Source: Variovorax sp. JS1663 (GTDB lineage: Bacteria; Pseudomonadota; Gammaproteobacteria; Burkholderiales; Burkholderiaceae_C). Taken from it: a stretch of 64,000 nt of DNA. Where the stretch lies: positions 90,519 to 154,518 of the forward strand of contig NZ_LYMK01000012.1 in assembly GCF_002157355.1 (NCBI RefSeq). Direction: 5' to 3'. Both the position numbers and the translations under genes were made by a program. Below, piece after piece: positions 63,924 through 64,000 of this stretch (positions are counted from its first letter, which is position 1; each line of letters starts with the position of its first letter). The notes beneath the pieces were generated by a model that worked only from the letters and a program-made list of their open reading frames with translations, did not search any database and was not told the origin of the DNA.

Positions 63924-64000
63924 TCAACCCCCGACGCTTGCGAGATGAAGCATGGCGGCGGTGTGGCGGAGCGGATCGTAGGTGGTGCGATCCTGCCAGG
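63924..64000 (-). CDS. C-terminal fragment of an unknown protein, possibly transposase
   Basis: On the minus strand a reading frame enters from the right edge and ends at 63924-63926 with the residues WQDRTTYDPLRHTAAMLHL and ASVGG. It looks like the end of a real protein, possibly of an insertion element, but the family is not identified. A rightward frame from 63909 (overlapping the stop of nbaJ) is also open to the edge and does not resemble the expected aldolase. Confidence 0.3.
   Translation of the reverse strand, partial: WQDRTTYDPLRHTAAMLHLASVGG

Overview
The window is high-GC DNA packed with genes. It carries acoXABC, periplasmic-binding-protein ABC importers, RidA and cyclase families, CoA transferases and many LysR-type regulators. 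This gene content and codon style point to a betaproteobacterium of the Comamonadaceae, most likely Variovorax. That assignment is inferred from gene content; no rRNA or tRNA gene lies in the window. Almost the whole window is metabolic and regulatory accessory DNA, built from several small catabolic modules, each with its own regulator.

Layout. 1-2155 (minus): the 5' end of a dctA-like gene, a PAS protein, a RidA protein and a GNAT-like protein, with a GntR-type palindrome upstream of ridA. 2599-7095: an unknown protein, a small membrane protein, an MFS exporter and acetoacetate-CoA ligase. 7131-14381 (minus): acetoin catabolism, acoR then acoXABC and a lipoate ligase-like gene, with a clear sigma-54 promoter and upstream activator-like repeats. 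14541-20959 (plus): a TetR regulator with two tandem operators, an SsuA/THI5-type ABC importer, a cyclase and fumarylacetoacetase. 21079-23610: PAP2 phosphatase, acyl carrier protein and ketoacyl synthase, facing a free-standing RNA polymerase alpha-CTD-like protein. 23952-31465 (plus): a second ABC importer, then FAD oxidoreductase, CoA transferase, enoyl-CoA hydratase, seven-iron ferredoxin and LysR, an unassigned CoA-thioester pathway.

31644-50068 is a mixed region. It contains a metallophosphoesterase, LysR/EamA and SDR/GlxA divergent pairs, a lipoprotein with two alpha/beta-hydrolase halves, a small mobile scar (XRE regulator, broken IS1182-type transposase, AbrB-PIN toxin-antitoxin pair, degenerate coding DNA), a beta-lactamase-fold lipoprotein, a PHB-depolymerase-like esterase, a zinc metallopeptidase, a patatin lipoprotein and an SDR/AraC pair.

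50072-63912 is the most striking part. A LysR gene and two operons that diverge from 57496-57745 form what looks like a complete nitrobenzoate / 3-hydroxyanthranilate pathway. The leftward arm encodes a hydroxylaminobenzoate lyase/mutase-like protein, a Liv-type ABC importer, an FMN reductase and an NbaA-like flavoprotein. The rightward arm encodes 2-aminomuconic semialdehyde dehydrogenase, 2-aminomuconate deaminase, 3-hydroxyanthranilate 3,4-dioxygenase, aminocarboxymuconate semialdehyde decarboxylase, a hydratase, a decarboxylase and acetaldehyde dehydrogenase. Together they would import a nitroaromatic acid, reduce it, rearrange it to an aminophenol-type acid, open the ring and yield pyruvate and acetyl-CoA. 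The aldolase expected next is not found before the window ends.
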